Shown here piece by piece: positions 8,344 through 17,340 of a stretch of 64,000 bases of DNA. Location of the stretch: positions 1 to 64,000 of the forward strand of contig JAYODW010000013.1 of the NCBI GenBank assembly GCA_038116745.1, read 5' to 3'. The notes beneath the pieces were generated by a model. It was not told where the DNA came from, made no database searches, and saw only the letters and a list, made by a program, of their open reading frames with translations. Source of the DNA: JAYODW01 sp038116745. Lineage in GTDB: Bacteria; Pseudomonadota; Gammaproteobacteria; Ga0077536. Each line of letters starts with the position of its first letter. Position 1 is the stretch's first letter. A program made the translations under genes and the position numbers.

Positions 8344-9249
8344 TCAGGCCGCCCGCGCAAGACCCGCGCGGACCAGATCCCACTCCATCACTGCGTTACC
8401 GGTGCCGATCACCGTGCCGTAGCCGTGCAGCTCGCCCGGGATCTCGGGATAGCCCATGGCCGCGAACATCCAGGTGAAAGCACCGGATTTGACCTCGGCG
8501 AAAGCCTCTTCGATGAACTGCGGCAGGAGTCTGAAGGTTTCCTGCACCCGGCCCTGGCGCAGCAGTTCGATGATGCGCATATCCCAGTAGTAGCCGTCCA
8601 TGTTCTCCGGGTGTTCCTGCGACATATCCTCTGGCGGATCGGGCTCCTGACTGAAGTGGTAATGGCACAGCGTATTGGAAGCGAGGAGCACCGCACGCCG
8701 TCCGGTCGACTCGATCGCTGCCCGGGTCGCTTTGCCCAGCAGGTCCATCTCTTCGAGCCCCTCCTCGGTGGTGAGGTAATACGGCGAGTTGTTCGCTGAC
8801 AGTCCCACGATAGGGATATCCCACTGGGGTCGGATCATGTGCAGCGTGGTGATGGTGCCGTAGTCGACCCGAAACTGCGGATTGCGCATGAGCTTGGTTG
8901 TCAGTCCGAGGTCGCTACCGGCAGCGGCGCAGGCTTCCGCAAGCTCAACGTCGACTTCCAGATCGAAGCGGTAGCGGAACAGGTTCGGAAAAATCGGATC
9001 GACGGATTTGCCCTGCAGGCGCGGCACCGCCAGGAAATGATGGCCCTGCTGGGTGATCCAGTGCGGCGAATGCACCAACAGGACGTCGGGACGCAGTGCG
9101 TCGAGCGAGGCGCGGGCGCGCTCATAGGCCCAGCGCAATGCTTCCCAGCCGCCTTTGGAGCGTGCCTCGTTCTGCGGCGGATTTTCGCCGTAGACGAGGT
9201 GCGGCGGATGGGGCGCAAGAAATCCGGCAATGATCTGACCCTGGCTCAT
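8344..9249 (-). CDS. Class III extradiol dioxygenase, catalytic (AmnB-like) subunit
   Basis: A 301-residue LigB-family ring-cleavage dioxygenase (AmnB is about 305). Two candidate iron ligands are visible, His14 in LAPHPPH and His63 in VHSPHW, with a Glu in the FIEEAFAEVK segment (about 247-252) as the third. The family cleaves the ring of catechols or 2-aminophenols next to the hydroxyl, using Fe(II). The gene start overlaps the end of the RidA-type gene (ATGA), and the inactive paralogue follows, the usual order for a two-subunit aminophenol dioxygenase. Exact substrate specificity is not readable. Confidence 0.85.
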   Translation of the reverse strand: MSQGQIIAGFLAPHPPHLVYGENPPQNEARSKGGWEALRWAYERARASLDALRPDVLLVHSPHWITQQGHHFLAVPRLQGKSVDPIFPNLFRYRFDLEVDVELAEACAAAGSDLGLTTKLMRNPQFRVDYGTITTLHMIRPQWDIPIVGLSANNSPYYLTTEEGLEEMDLLGKATRAAIESTGRRAVLLASNTLCHYHFSQEPDPPEDMSQEHPENMDGYYWDMRIIELLRQGRVQETFRLLPQFIEEAFAEVKSGAFTWMFAAMGYPEIPGELHGYGTVIGTGNAVMEWDLVRAGLARAA

Positions 9250-9668
9250 TCAGCTTCTCCCCGCTGCGGCTTCCAGGCCACAGCCTTGATTTCGATCAGG
9301 AGCTGCGGGTGCGGCAGCTGGTGGACTGCAACGGTGGTGCGGGCCGGGCCGTCTGCAGCGTCGAAGTATTCAGCGTAAACCGAGTTATAGCCGCCAAAGT
9401 CGTTCATGTTCACGAGAAAGGTCGTAATTTCGACTACGTCGACCAGCCCGCTGTCATAGTCAGCGAGAATGTTGTCGATGTTATCCAGCACAGCACGGGT
9501 CTGAGCTGCGATATCCAGCGATGTGGTCCCCATCTCGTCGACAGCCGCCCCGGCAACCGTGTTGTCCGATCGGCGTGCGCTGGTTCCTGAAACGAAGATG
9601 TAGTCGCCGGCACGGCGGGCGTGTGGATAGTTACCGCGTGGGCGTGCCCGCTCGGTCTGCGTTTTCAT
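9246..9668 (-). CDS. RidA-family deaminase, probable 2-aminomuconate deaminase
   Basis: A 140-residue protein of the RidA/YjgF family, with the conserved Arg110 in GPARTTVAV and Glu126 in LLIEIKAVAW. RidA proteins hydrolyse imine/enamine intermediates. In 2-aminophenol pathways a member of this family (AmnD, about 142 residues) deaminates 2-aminomuconate. Both ends overlap neighbours by 4 bases: the FAD hydroxylase stop and the dioxygenase start. This tight coupling to an aminophenol-type dioxygenase makes the pathway-specific role likely. A generic housekeeping RidA is the alternative. Confidence 0.82.
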   Translation of the reverse strand: MKTQTERARPRGNYPHARRAGDYIFVSGTSARRSDNTVAGAAVDEMGTTSLDIAAQTRAVLDNIDNILADYDSGLVDVVEITTFLVNMNDFGGYNSVYAEYFDAADGPARTTVAVHQLPHPQLLIEIKAVAWKPQRGEAE

Positions 9669-10924
9669 TTGCGTAGCTGTTCCTGGGCGAAGCGGGCTGT
9701 CTGCTGGTAGCTCGCCGAGATTTGCTTCAGTTCCTCTGCACTCACGACGTCATCGATATTCGAGAAGCCCTGCGGCGCGCGCTGATTGACCAAGTCGAGC
9801 ATGGCATCGTGCGCGCGGCTCCGGTTGGCCTGAACGACTGCGGCGGTGGCCGGTCGCCGATCGTTTTCATAGACCGCCAGCGCGCGCTCGATGCTGGCTG
9901 CCGAGAGCAGGGCATCGGTCAGTGCGCGGCAGTCGAGCACCGCCTGCGATGCGCCATTGGATCCTATCGGCCACATCGGATGTGCCGCGTCGCCGAGCAG
10001 GGTGACGCGGCCGCTGGTCCACTGTGGCAGGGGATCCCGGTCGACCATGGGGAAGGCATAGGCCTCGCGGGAAGCGTGCGCGAGGGCAGGGACGTCGAGC
10101 CAGTCAAAGCGCCAGTCCCGAAAATGCTCCACGAACTCCTCGATATGCGCTCGGCGGTTCCAGTCTTCGCGCTCTGGCGGCGGGGTGTCAGGTTCTCCCA
10201 GTCTGACTTCCGCAATCCAGTTGAACAGCGAACGTCCGCTCGAGCGGTGCGCTGCCGAGATTTCATAACCCACTACTTTGAGGTCGCCGGTGCCCGCTGA
10301 AAACATGGTGCTGCCACCGAGTATTGGCCGATCGAGTTCGACCAGCATGCGCCACATCATGTTGCCGGCCCAGCGCGGCGTACCTTCCGCGGGATAAAGC
10401 TGCCGCCGTACAGCGGAGTGGATCCCGTCGGCGGCGACCAGCAGGTCGCACTCGCGAACGGTTTCCTGCTTTCCCTGGGTTGCCCCGACGAAGGATGCGG
10501 CGACGCGCTCGCCCGCCTGTGAGAAATGCGTCAGGCGCTGTCCCGTGACCAGTGCCTCATTGCCCAGCCGCTCCCGCACGACGTCAGCCAGAATCTGATG
10601 GAAGGTTCCGCGATGAATAGAAATCTGGGGCCACTCATAGCCGGCAGAGCGCCCACGTTTCTCGCCATAGATCTGCTGACCGAAGCGGTTGAACCAGAGA
10701 TAGCGCTCCAGCTCGACACCGCTGTCCAGCAGGCGTTCCAGAACGTCAAGACGCGCATATTCGCGCGCCGCATGGGGCAGGATATTGATGCCCACGCCGA
10801 GCTCGGCGAGAGACTCTGCCGCCTCGAAAACCCTGCACCCAACGCCGGCTTCATGCAGCGCCAGGGCCAGGGTGAGGCCGCCGATGCCGCCGCCTGCAAT
10901 GAGGATCTCGGGTGCCGCGCTCAT
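9665..10924 (-). CDS. FAD-dependent aromatic hydroxylase, PhzS-like
   Basis: A 419-residue class A flavoprotein monooxygenase. The N-terminal Rossmann motif IAGGGIGGL, the DG motif (LLVAADGIHSAVRR) and the C-terminal FAD motif (LLGDAAHPMWPIGSNGA) are all present. Several stretches (LGVGINI, ISIHRG, FPMVDRDPLPQW) resemble PhzS, which hydroxylates an aromatic carboxylic acid with loss of CO2. I start at the ATG at 10924, right before the FAD motif; the upstream extension has no domain. First gene of the operon with the RidA-type and dioxygenase genes. A decarboxylating hydroxylation giving an aminophenol is a plausible inference. Confidence 0.83.
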   Translation of the reverse strand: MSAAPEILIAGGGIGGLTLALALHEAGVGCRVFEAAESLAELGVGINILPHAAREYARLDVLERLLDSGVELERYLWFNRFGQQIYGEKRGRSAGYEWPQISIHRGTFHQILADVVRERLGNEALVTGQRLTHFSQAGERVAASFVGATQGKQETVRECDLLVAADGIHSAVRRQLYPAEGTPRWAGNMMWRMLVELDRPILGGSTMFSAGTGDLKVVGYEISAAHRSSGRSLFNWIAEVRLGEPDTPPPEREDWNRRAHIEEFVEHFRDWRFDWLDVPALAHASREAYAFPMVDRDPLPQWTSGRVTLLGDAAHPMWPIGSNGASQAVLDCRALTDALLSAASIERALAVYENDRRPATAAVVQANRSRAHDAMLDLVNQRAPQGFSNIDDVVSAEELKQISASYQQTARFAQEQLRK

Positions 10925-11153
10925 ACGTTTTTCTACAGCACGGGTGTGGTGGCTGGGGGGACGGATTGCGGATTGCTGACTGTCACGGCGCGTTCTCCGT
11001 CGCGTGGAGCGCGGATTGTAGCTCACGCCCTTGGGTGACCATCGTGCCGGGAAAGAGCCGCCCGTGGCATGGTCCGCGGGGGCATGAGAAAATTGCAGCT
11101 GCAAACATCAAGCCGGCCGCGTGGCCGTAACGGTAACGAGGAGATGTGCCGAA

Positions 11154-11726
11154 GTGAGTGTCCGACTCAACCTGTGTCTGAAGCTGGTCCTGTTGCTGGC
11201 GTTGAGCGCCGGAATCGTTGGCTGTGCGCCACTGACCGCGACCGGAGCCGCGGTGACCGGTGACCGTCGTTCAACCGGGACCGTTCTGGATGACGAAGGC
11301 ATCGAACGCAGGGCCTACGACCTGTTCAATGCCGATGTGGAGCTCGATCAGGCCTGTCATCTGAACGCCACCAGCTATAACGAGCAGGTGCTCCTTACCG
11401 GCGAGTGCCCGACTGAACAGCTTCGACGCAAAGCCATCGACTACGCGGGCCGAGTGGGCAAAGTGCGCCATATTTTTAACGAGATAGTGCTGGCGGCGCC
11501 CAGTACCCTCGCTTCGCGCTCCAACGACGGTCTTATCACGACCAAAGTCCGCGCCAAGCTCATCACAATCAAGAATCTTCCCAACAGCAACATCAAGGTG
11601 GTGACTGAAGCCGGCGTCGTTTTCATGATGGGGCTGGTCGATGAGACTTCGGGCAACATTGCCGCTGAAGCGACGGCGACTGTTGGCGGCGTCAGCAAAG
11701 TCGTCAAACTATTCGAGCATCCCTGA
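11154..11726 (+). CDS. dolP: BON-domain outer-membrane lipoprotein, DolP/YraP-like
   Basis: A 190-residue lipoprotein with two BON domains. A lipoprotein signal peptide ends in the lipobox LSAGIVGC, and the BON repeats cover roughly residues 60-115 and 120-190. Length and double-BON layout match DolP (YraP, 191 residues in E. coli), an outer-membrane lipoprotein that supports envelope integrity. I prefer the GTG at 11154, with GAGGAG about 11 bases upstream, over the ATG at 11121. The usual dolP neighbours (diaA, yraN) are not here; it sits alone between the catabolic operon and an ABC exporter. Confidence 0.78.
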   Translation: MSVRLNLCLKLVLLLALSAGIVGCAPLTATGAAVTGDRRSTGTVLDDEGIERRAYDLFNADVELDQACHLNATSYNEQVLLTGECPTEQLRRKAIDYAGRVGKVRHIFNEIVLAAPSTLASRSNDGLITTKVRAKLITIKNLPNSNIKVVTEAGVVFMMGLVDETSGNIAAEATATVGGVSKVVKLFEHP

Positions 11727-11892
11727 CTTTTGACGCGGCGTCTGGTCCGGAGTGATTTGCCGGACGTAACACATCGGGCTGCCGTAACTCCTACGGGTGG
11801 CACAGACACTGTCCTGTCTCCGAGTGTCATGCGCCCGAAACGGCCATCGGAACTCGTACCTCTGGCTGAGAGTCCCAATGTCCGGGCATCCT

Positions 11893-11915
11893 CCCCGGTC
11901 AGGTTGCTGACGGGG
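11893..11915 (+). other. Hairpin in leader of the ABC exporter gene
   Basis: CCCCG-G-TCAG, loop GTTG, then CTGA-CGGGG: nine base pairs with one bulged G. It lies in a 265-base GC-rich leader between the BON lipoprotein and the SbmA-like gene and is not followed by a T-tract, so it is not a standard terminator. Function unknown. Confidence 0.4.
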
Positions 11916-11991
11916 ACGATGGGTGCTTTCAGCGTCTATCGCCCGGCGCCTGTTCTGGCTCCATTCACATGAAAACGGAAAGGGGAACACC

Positions 11992-13743
11992 GTGAGCCGT
12001 TTTGCGACGACAGATTTTTCCAAGCGCTCTACCCTCGGCAAGATCTGGGCACTGACCTACCCCTTCTGGCGCTCTGAGGAAAAGCGCGTCGCTTGGCCGC
12101 TGCTGCTTGTGGTGCTCGCCTTGAACCTGGGGCTGGTCTACCTGCTGGTTCTGCTCAATCAATGGAACAACGATTTCTACAATTCGCTCCAGAATCGTGA
12201 TTTCGTCGCGTTCAAAGAACAGCTGCTCAAGTTCGGGCTGCTCGCTTTCATCTACATTGCGGTGGCGGTCTACCAGGTCTATCTGCGTCAGATGCTGCAG
12301 ATCCGCTGGCGGCGCTGGCTGACCGGTGCGTTTCTCGATGACTGGCTCGAGCAGCGGACCTACTATCGCATCGAGCTGTCCGCGCAGGGTACTGATAACC
12401 CCGACCAGCGGATCCAGGAGGACCTGCAGACGTTTACCGAGATGACGCTGGGTCTGGCGTTCGACCTTCTCCGCTCAGTCGTCACGCTGGTTTCTTTTGT
12501 GGCCATCCTGTGGGGATTGTCAGACGCGTTCACTTTCATGCTGGGGCAGACCGAGATTTCGATCCCGGGATATATGGTGTGGTTCGCGCTGCTCTACGCC
12601 ATTGTGGGCACCTGGCTGACGCACAAGCTGGGTCGGCCATTGATCGGGTTGAATTTCAATCAACAGCGCTTCGAAGCGGATTTCCGCTACGGACTGGTGC
12701 GGCTGCGGGACAACGCGGAGGGGATCGCTTTCTATCGCGGTGAGGGTGACGAAAAACGCGGGCTGATGGTGCGGTTCGGCGCGGTGCTGTCCAACTACTT
12801 CCAGCTCATGCGCATGAACAAGCGATTGAACTGGTTTACCAATGTTTACGATCAGTTCGCGGTGATCTTTCCGTTCATCGTCGCTGCGCCGCGCTACTTC
12901 AACGGCACGATGCAGCTCGGCGGGCTGATGCAGACAGCCTCTGCTTTCGGCAGGGTTCAGGATGCCCTGAGTTGGTTCGTGTCGGCCTATACGTCCCTGG
13001 CGGCCTGGAAAGCAACGGTGGACCGGCTCGTCAGTTTTCAGCAGGCGGTGGTGGATGCGAGTGAAGCTGCGGCGCACGGCGGGATTGATTCGGCTGAGAG
13101 TGCCGACGGCGCACTGCATGCGCAGTCACTGGATGTGGGACTTCCCGACGGTCGCGTGCTGATCGGTGCTGCTGAGTGCGCTTTCCAGCCGGGTACTAAT
13201 GTCCTGCTGACCGGGCCCTCCGGCAGCGGCAAAAGCACGCTCTTCCGAGCGCTGGCTGGGATCTGGCCTTTTGGTCGAGGAAGGGTGCAGCTGCCGCCCG
13301 CAGCCCGCGTGATGTTTCTGCCGCAACGACCCTACCTCCCGCTCGGCACGCTGCGCGACGTGATCTCTTATCCCGCGGCGGGCAGCGGGTTTGCTGAAGA
13401 TGCTCTGATCGAGGCGCTGGCGCTCTGCGGGCTTGAACATCTGACGCCGCTGCTGGATGAGGATCACCGCTGGTCGCAGCGACTTTCACCGGGAGAGCAG
13501 CAGCGCCTGGCGATTGCCCGCGTGCTGCTCAACCAGCCCGACTGGCTGTTCCTCGACGAGGCGACCTCGGCGCTGGACGAAGCGATGGAAACGCGCCTGT
13601 ACGCGCTGATGCGTGAGCGTTTGCCAAATACGACACTGATCAGCATCGCCCACCGCTCATCAGTCGCCGCCTTCCACGACACACAGATGCGTCTGATGCC
13701 GGGTGACGGCGCGCCCGGCACGCTGGCGATGGTGCCTGTTTGA
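11992..13743 (+). CDS. SbmA/BacA-type ABC transporter, fused permease-ATPase
   Basis: A 583-residue half-transporter. The N-terminal part has several membrane helices of the ABC_membrane_2 (SbmA/BacA, YddA, ABCD-like) class, containing the family segment LNQWNNDFYNSLQNRDF. The C-terminal ATPase has Walker A GPSGSGKST, signature LSPGEQQRLAIARVL and Walker B LFLDEATSALDE. I start at the GTG at 11992 (GGAAAGGGG upstream), after which the sequence resembles the family. It likely works as a homodimer in the inner membrane. Relatives move peptides, vitamin B12 or very-long-chain acyl-CoA; the cargo here is unknown. Confidence 0.85.
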   Translation: MSRFATTDFSKRSTLGKIWALTYPFWRSEEKRVAWPLLLVVLALNLGLVYLLVLLNQWNNDFYNSLQNRDFVAFKEQLLKFGLLAFIYIAVAVYQVYLRQMLQIRWRRWLTGAFLDDWLEQRTYYRIELSAQGTDNPDQRIQEDLQTFTEMTLGLAFDLLRSVVTLVSFVAILWGLSDAFTFMLGQTEISIPGYMVWFALLYAIVGTWLTHKLGRPLIGLNFNQQRFEADFRYGLVRLRDNAEGIAFYRGEGDEKRGLMVRFGAVLSNYFQLMRMNKRLNWFTNVYDQFAVIFPFIVAAPRYFNGTMQLGGLMQTASAFGRVQDALSWFVSAYTSLAAWKATVDRLVSFQQAVVDASEAAAHGGIDSAESADGALHAQSLDVGLPDGRVLIGAAECAFQPGTNVLLTGPSGSGKSTLFRALAGIWPFGRGRVQLPPAARVMFLPQRPYLPLGTLRDVISYPAAGSGFAEDALIEALALCGLEHLTPLLDEDHRWSQRLSPGEQQRLAIARVLLNQPDWLFLDEATSALDEAMETRLYALMRERLPNTTLISIAHRSSVAAFHDTQMRLMPGDGAPGTLAMVPV

Positions 13744-13877
13744 GGAGGGCCACGCCGCGCTGCATCCGGGCGGCAGGGCCATAGTCGCCTTGCCCGACTG
13801 CCTGCTCACGCCGAACATGCCAATCTGTTTACCTGAGCGACGGAGCGGTGCGCTGACCGCCGATAAGGAGAGCATGC

Positions 13878-15050
13878 ATGCTGCGTGAAGAAATCGAGGC
13901 TCTGGAGCAGAACGGCATCACGGGCATCGCGCTGCCGCGGATCGGCGACCCGGATGTGATTGCGCTCTGGTTCGGAGAGGGGGACCTGGTGACACCTGAC
14001 TTCATCCGTGCAGCCGCGAGCCAGGCGCTGGATGAGGGCTATACCTTTTACGGTCATATGCGTGGCCGCGCAGAGCTGCGTGAAGCGATCAGGCAGTATT
14101 TGAATCAGCTTTACGGTACGACGCTCGAAATTGAGCGCATCACCGTACCCGGTTCATCGATGCTCGGAATCACGCTCGCGGCGCAGATGACCCTGAGCCA
14201 CGGCCTGCACGGTCTGGTGGTCAGCCCGCACTGGCCGAATATTGATCGCGCCTACCAGGTCACCGGCGCCACGTTCGACTGCGTGCGCCAGCACCGCAGC
14301 GACAGCGGCTGGGAACTCGACCTCGACGAAGTGCGACACGCACTGCGGCCCAACACCCGTGCCCTGTTCGTGAACAGCCCGTGCAATCCGACCGGTTGGA
14401 TCATGCGGCCGGCGGAGCAGCGCGCACTGCTGGAGCTCTGCCGCGAGAACGGTGTGGTCGTCATTGCGGACGAGGTCTATCACCGCACCGTGTTCGACGG
14501 CCAGGTCGCGCCTTCGTTTCTGCAGATCGCCGAGCCTAACGATCCGCTCATTGTCGTCAACGGGTTCTCCAAGGCTTATGCCATGACCGGATGGCGCCTC
14601 GGCTGGATGGTCGCGCCGGCCCGCTTCGGTCAGCAGATGGCCGTGCTCTCGGAGTGTTTCAACAGCAGCGCGCCGTCGTTTATCCAGCGGGCAGGGATTG
14701 CCGCGCTTGAGGCGGGGGAACCGACCGTAGCGCGCCTGCGTGAGCAATACCGGCAGGGGCGTGCGAGCGTGATGGAGCTGCTGGCCTCGCATTCCCTGAT
14801 TGATCTGAGCCAGCCGGAGGGCGCGTTTTATGCGTTTCCGCGCGTACGCGGGCTTACATCCAGTCGTGCTTTTGTCGAAGGGGTATTGCGCGAGGAGAAC
14901 GTCGGCCTCGCGCCGGGCTACACCTTCGGGCCCGGCAACGAGTCGTATTTCCGCCTGTGCTTCGCGCAGTCAAACGCACGGCTGCGGGAGGCGCTGGAGC
15001 GCGTCACGCGCTACCTTGACCGGCATGCGGAGGCGCTAGGTCTCGGCTGA
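13878..15050 (+). CDS. PLP-dependent class I/II aminotransferase
   Basis: A 390-residue fold-type I aminotransferase. The PLP lysine is Lys232 in GFSKAYAMTGWRLGW, with the substrate-carboxylate segment NPTG (170-173) and the cofactor Asp in ADEVY (197-201). An AGGAGA stretch lies about 9 bases before the ATG. The family covers aspartate, aromatic, kynurenine-type and arginine-pyruvate aminotransferases, and the sequence does not show which amino donor is used. It stands between the ABC exporter and the dioxygenase gene it converges on, so it might remove or recover the amino group from a pathway compound; that is inference. Confidence 0.82.
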   Translation: MLREEIEALEQNGITGIALPRIGDPDVIALWFGEGDLVTPDFIRAAASQALDEGYTFYGHMRGRAELREAIRQYLNQLYGTTLEIERITVPGSSMLGITLAAQMTLSHGLHGLVVSPHWPNIDRAYQVTGATFDCVRQHRSDSGWELDLDEVRHALRPNTRALFVNSPCNPTGWIMRPAEQRALLELCRENGVVVIADEVYHRTVFDGQVAPSFLQIAEPNDPLIVVNGFSKAYAMTGWRLGWMVAPARFGQQMAVLSECFNSSAPSFIQRAGIAALEAGEPTVARLREQYRQGRASVMELLASHSLIDLSQPEGAFYAFPRVRGLTSSRAFVEGVLREENVGLAPGYTFGPGNESYFRLCFAQSNARLREALERVTRYLDRHAEALGLG

Positions 15051-15052
15051 GC

Positions 15053-15079
15053 GGCGGGGACGCGTGGGCCGTACCCGCC
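15053..15079. terminator. Possible bidirectional terminator hairpin
   Basis: GGCGGG and CCCGCC arms with a 15-base GC-rich interior, between the converging aminotransferase and PcpA-like genes. There is no T-tract on either side, so intrinsic termination is uncertain. Confidence 0.3.
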
Positions 15080-15089
15080 GGCGAGATTC

Positions 15090-16037
15090 TCAGTAGCTGA
15101 TGCGTCCGATGACGTCGAGGATCTGCTCGCGATCCTGCTCGAACTGCGGCGAGATCATGATTTGCTCTCCGATCCGATCGGCCGCTTCATCCACAGCCCA
15201 GCCCTCGGGCTTGCTGACCGTGGCCTCAAACAGCGCACCGCCGGGGGAGCGGACGTAGACCGAGTCGAAATAGCCGCGGTCCTTCACCTCGGAGATATCC
15301 GTGTAGCCCATTCCCTCTACGTAGGCGCGGTATTCCTGCTGCAGCTCGAGGCTGTCGATGTCGAATGCGCAGTGATGAATGATGCCTTCGGCGAAGGTCC
15401 AGGTGCCCTGATGACGGTCGGGTTCGCTGACGACGTCGATCAGGGTTCCGGTCCCGCCGGCGCCCATGGAGAAGCGCACCGTATCGCCCTCGTCGATATT
15501 GCGGTCGCAGCTCCAGGCCTGCTGCACGAAGTCGTCCATCACGTCGCGGTCACGGACTGAAACCTCGATGCCGTGCATACCGTGGATCGCAGCCTCGAGC
15601 GGCACGCCGTTCTGATCCCAACCGGGACGTTCATCATCGGCGACCTCGACCAGCGCGTACGGGATTCCGCAGGGATGAGTGAAGAGCACGCGTTTCTCGC
15701 CCATTCTTTCGTCGGCCGTCGCCTCGATGCCGCGCTCTGCGAGACGTTTGAGCCAGTACGCCGAGCTGCCCTCAGGGATGGACAGCATGAGCGTCCTGAT
15801 CTGGTTGCTACCCCGACGGCCTTTGAGCCCTGTGTGGCGCATCGGAAAACTGGTCACGATCGCGCTCGCGTCGCCCAGGGCGTTGGCGTAGTAGAAGTGG
15901 TAGATGGGCACCTTGCCGTCGTAGAGCAGGGTCTTTTTCACGCTGCGCAGGCCGAGCGTGCCGGTGTGAAAGTCATAGTCTTCCTGAGCGTCGCCGGTGC
16001 ACAGGGTGATGTGATGCAGGCAGTTGAGATCTTTCAT
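15090..16037 (-). CDS. PcpA/LinE-type (chloro)hydroquinone 1,2-dioxygenase
   Basis: A 315-residue vicinal-oxygen-chelate ring-cleavage dioxygenase. It lines up closely with PcpA, the 2,6-dichlorohydroquinone dioxygenase. The three iron ligands match with a constant shift: His9, His222 and Glu271 (PcpA His11, His227, Glu276), as do Arg254 and Tyr261 near the active site. The N-terminal LHHITLCTGDAQEDYDF and the FPMRHTGLKGRRGSNQ stretch are typical. It probably opens hydroquinone or a substituted hydroquinone between a hydroxylated carbon and its neighbour. It is oriented like the box operon but separated from it by 118 bases. Confidence 0.85.
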   Translation of the reverse strand: MKDLNCLHHITLCTGDAQEDYDFHTGTLGLRSVKKTLLYDGKVPIYHFYYANALGDASAIVTSFPMRHTGLKGRRGSNQIRTLMLSIPEGSSAYWLKRLAERGIEATADERMGEKRVLFTHPCGIPYALVEVADDERPGWDQNGVPLEAAIHGMHGIEVSVRDRDVMDDFVQQAWSCDRNIDEGDTVRFSMGAGGTGTLIDVVSEPDRHQGTWTFAEGIIHHCAFDIDSLELQQEYRAYVEGMGYTDISEVKDRGYFDSVYVRSPGGALFEATVSKPEGWAVDEAADRIGEQIMISPQFEQDREQILDVIGRISY

Positions 16038-16155
16038 GGTTTTCTCCGCGGGGCGGTGGGACTCGGAGCCGGGAGGCAGCGGGCAGGCCGCAGCCCGGTG
16101 TTTACTTGCGCCAGCGCAGTGTAACTGCTCGTCTGTGCCGTGCGGCAGGTTGCGA

Positions 16156-17310
16156 TCAAGGTCGTGCCAGATGGTTCGCTGATAAGGCGCGCGCGATCAC
16201 CATGTTCTGGATGTCGTTGCTGCCCTCGTAGATGCTCAGCACGCGTGCGTCGCGGTAGTACTTCTCGACCGGATAATCGCGCAGGTAGCCATAGCCGCCG
16301 AACACCTGCAGGGCATCAGAGGTGACGCGCTCGGCCATTTCACTGGCGAAGGCCTTGGCCATGGCCGCGTCGGTGGCGATATCGTCACCCGCGTCGGCCC
16401 GCGCAGCGGTCTGCAGGGTCAGTGCCCGCGCAGCGCTGATCCGGGTAGCCATGTCGGCCAGGCGGAAAGCGACGGCCTGATGCTCGATGATGGCGCGACC
16501 GAATGTTCTGCGCTCGTGGGCGTAGGACACGGCAGCCTGGAGTGCAGCCTGTGCCACGCCTACGGCCTGCGCGGCAACGCCGATGCGTCCGCCATTGAGA
16601 TAGGACAGCGCGATGCGGTAACCCGCTCCAGGTTCCCCGAGGCGCGCGCTGTCCGCGATCCGCAGGTTGTCGAAGACGACTTCTGCCGTGTCGCAGTTGC
16701 GATGGCCGAGCTTGTCCTCGAGGCGCGTAACCGTGTACCCAGAAGTGTCGGTGGGCACGAGGAAAGCCGACATGCCGCGACGTCCGGCCGCCGGATCGGT
16801 GACCGCAATGACGAGCGCCAGCTGGGCGCTCTGACCCGCGGTGACGAAGCGCTTGGTGCCGGAAAGCAGCCAGTCGTCGCCGTCCCGTGTCGCCCGCGTG
16901 CTGAGCGCGCCCGCGTCCGATCCCGCGTCCGCTTCGGTCAGCATGAAGCATGCATGGGCCTTTCCGGCTGCCATGGCGCTCAGCCAGCGCGCGCACTGAG
17001 CCGCGTTCCCGTGGTCGCGAATGGCAGCGGCGACCGGTGAGTTGCTGACGTTGACGAGATTACACAGGCCACAGTCGGCCGCGGCAAACGCCTCGGTGAT
17101 CAGCGCATAGCTCACCATGTCCACCGCGCTGCCGCCGTATTCCTGCGGTACCAGCAGACCGAAATAGCCCTGCTGACCCAGGCTCTCCAGGACTGAGGTC
17201 GGTGTGCCGGTGCCGTCGCGCTCCCAGGTCGCTGCATACGGGGCAATGAGTTTTTGAGCGCACTGCTGCGCCGCGTCAGCCAGCGCCATTTGTGCGTCGG
17301 TCAAGTGCAT
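16156..17310 (-). CDS. Acyl-CoA dehydrogenase
   Basis: A 384-residue FAD acyl-CoA dehydrogenase. The FAD/substrate segments MLTEADAGSDAGAL and KRFVTAGQSAQL, and the C-terminal FGGYGYLRDYPVEKYYRDAR, are standard. Glu362 in YEGSNDIQ is at the position of the catalytic base in short-chain and related enzymes. It ends the box operon, 30 bases after dinB. The box pathway itself has no acyl-CoA dehydrogenase step upstream of benzoyl-CoA. It may therefore feed another acid into the pathway (for example a cyclohexane- or phenylpropanoid-CoA) or act in the lower beta-oxidation part. Substrate unknown. Confidence 0.85.
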   Translation of the reverse strand: MHLTDAQMALADAAQQCAQKLIAPYAATWERDGTGTPTSVLESLGQQGYFGLLVPQEYGGSAVDMVSYALITEAFAAADCGLCNLVNVSNSPVAAAIRDHGNAAQCARWLSAMAAGKAHACFMLTEADAGSDAGALSTRATRDGDDWLLSGTKRFVTAGQSAQLALVIAVTDPAAGRRGMSAFLVPTDTSGYTVTRLEDKLGHRNCDTAEVVFDNLRIADSARLGEPGAGYRIALSYLNGGRIGVAAQAVGVAQAALQAAVSYAHERRTFGRAIIEHQAVAFRLADMATRISAARALTLQTAARADAGDDIATDAAMAKAFASEMAERVTSDALQVFGGYGYLRDYPVEKYYRDARVLSIYEGSNDIQNMVIARALSANHLARP

Positions 17311-17340
17311 CCGTGGTGTCTTCCATTCATGGTGTGGTGC

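Noticed and set aside
11864..11871. GGCTGAGA, the conserved core seen in TPP riboswitches
   Set aside because: The second TPP-riboswitch core and the paired helices are absent, and the downstream gene is an ABC exporter with no thiamine link.
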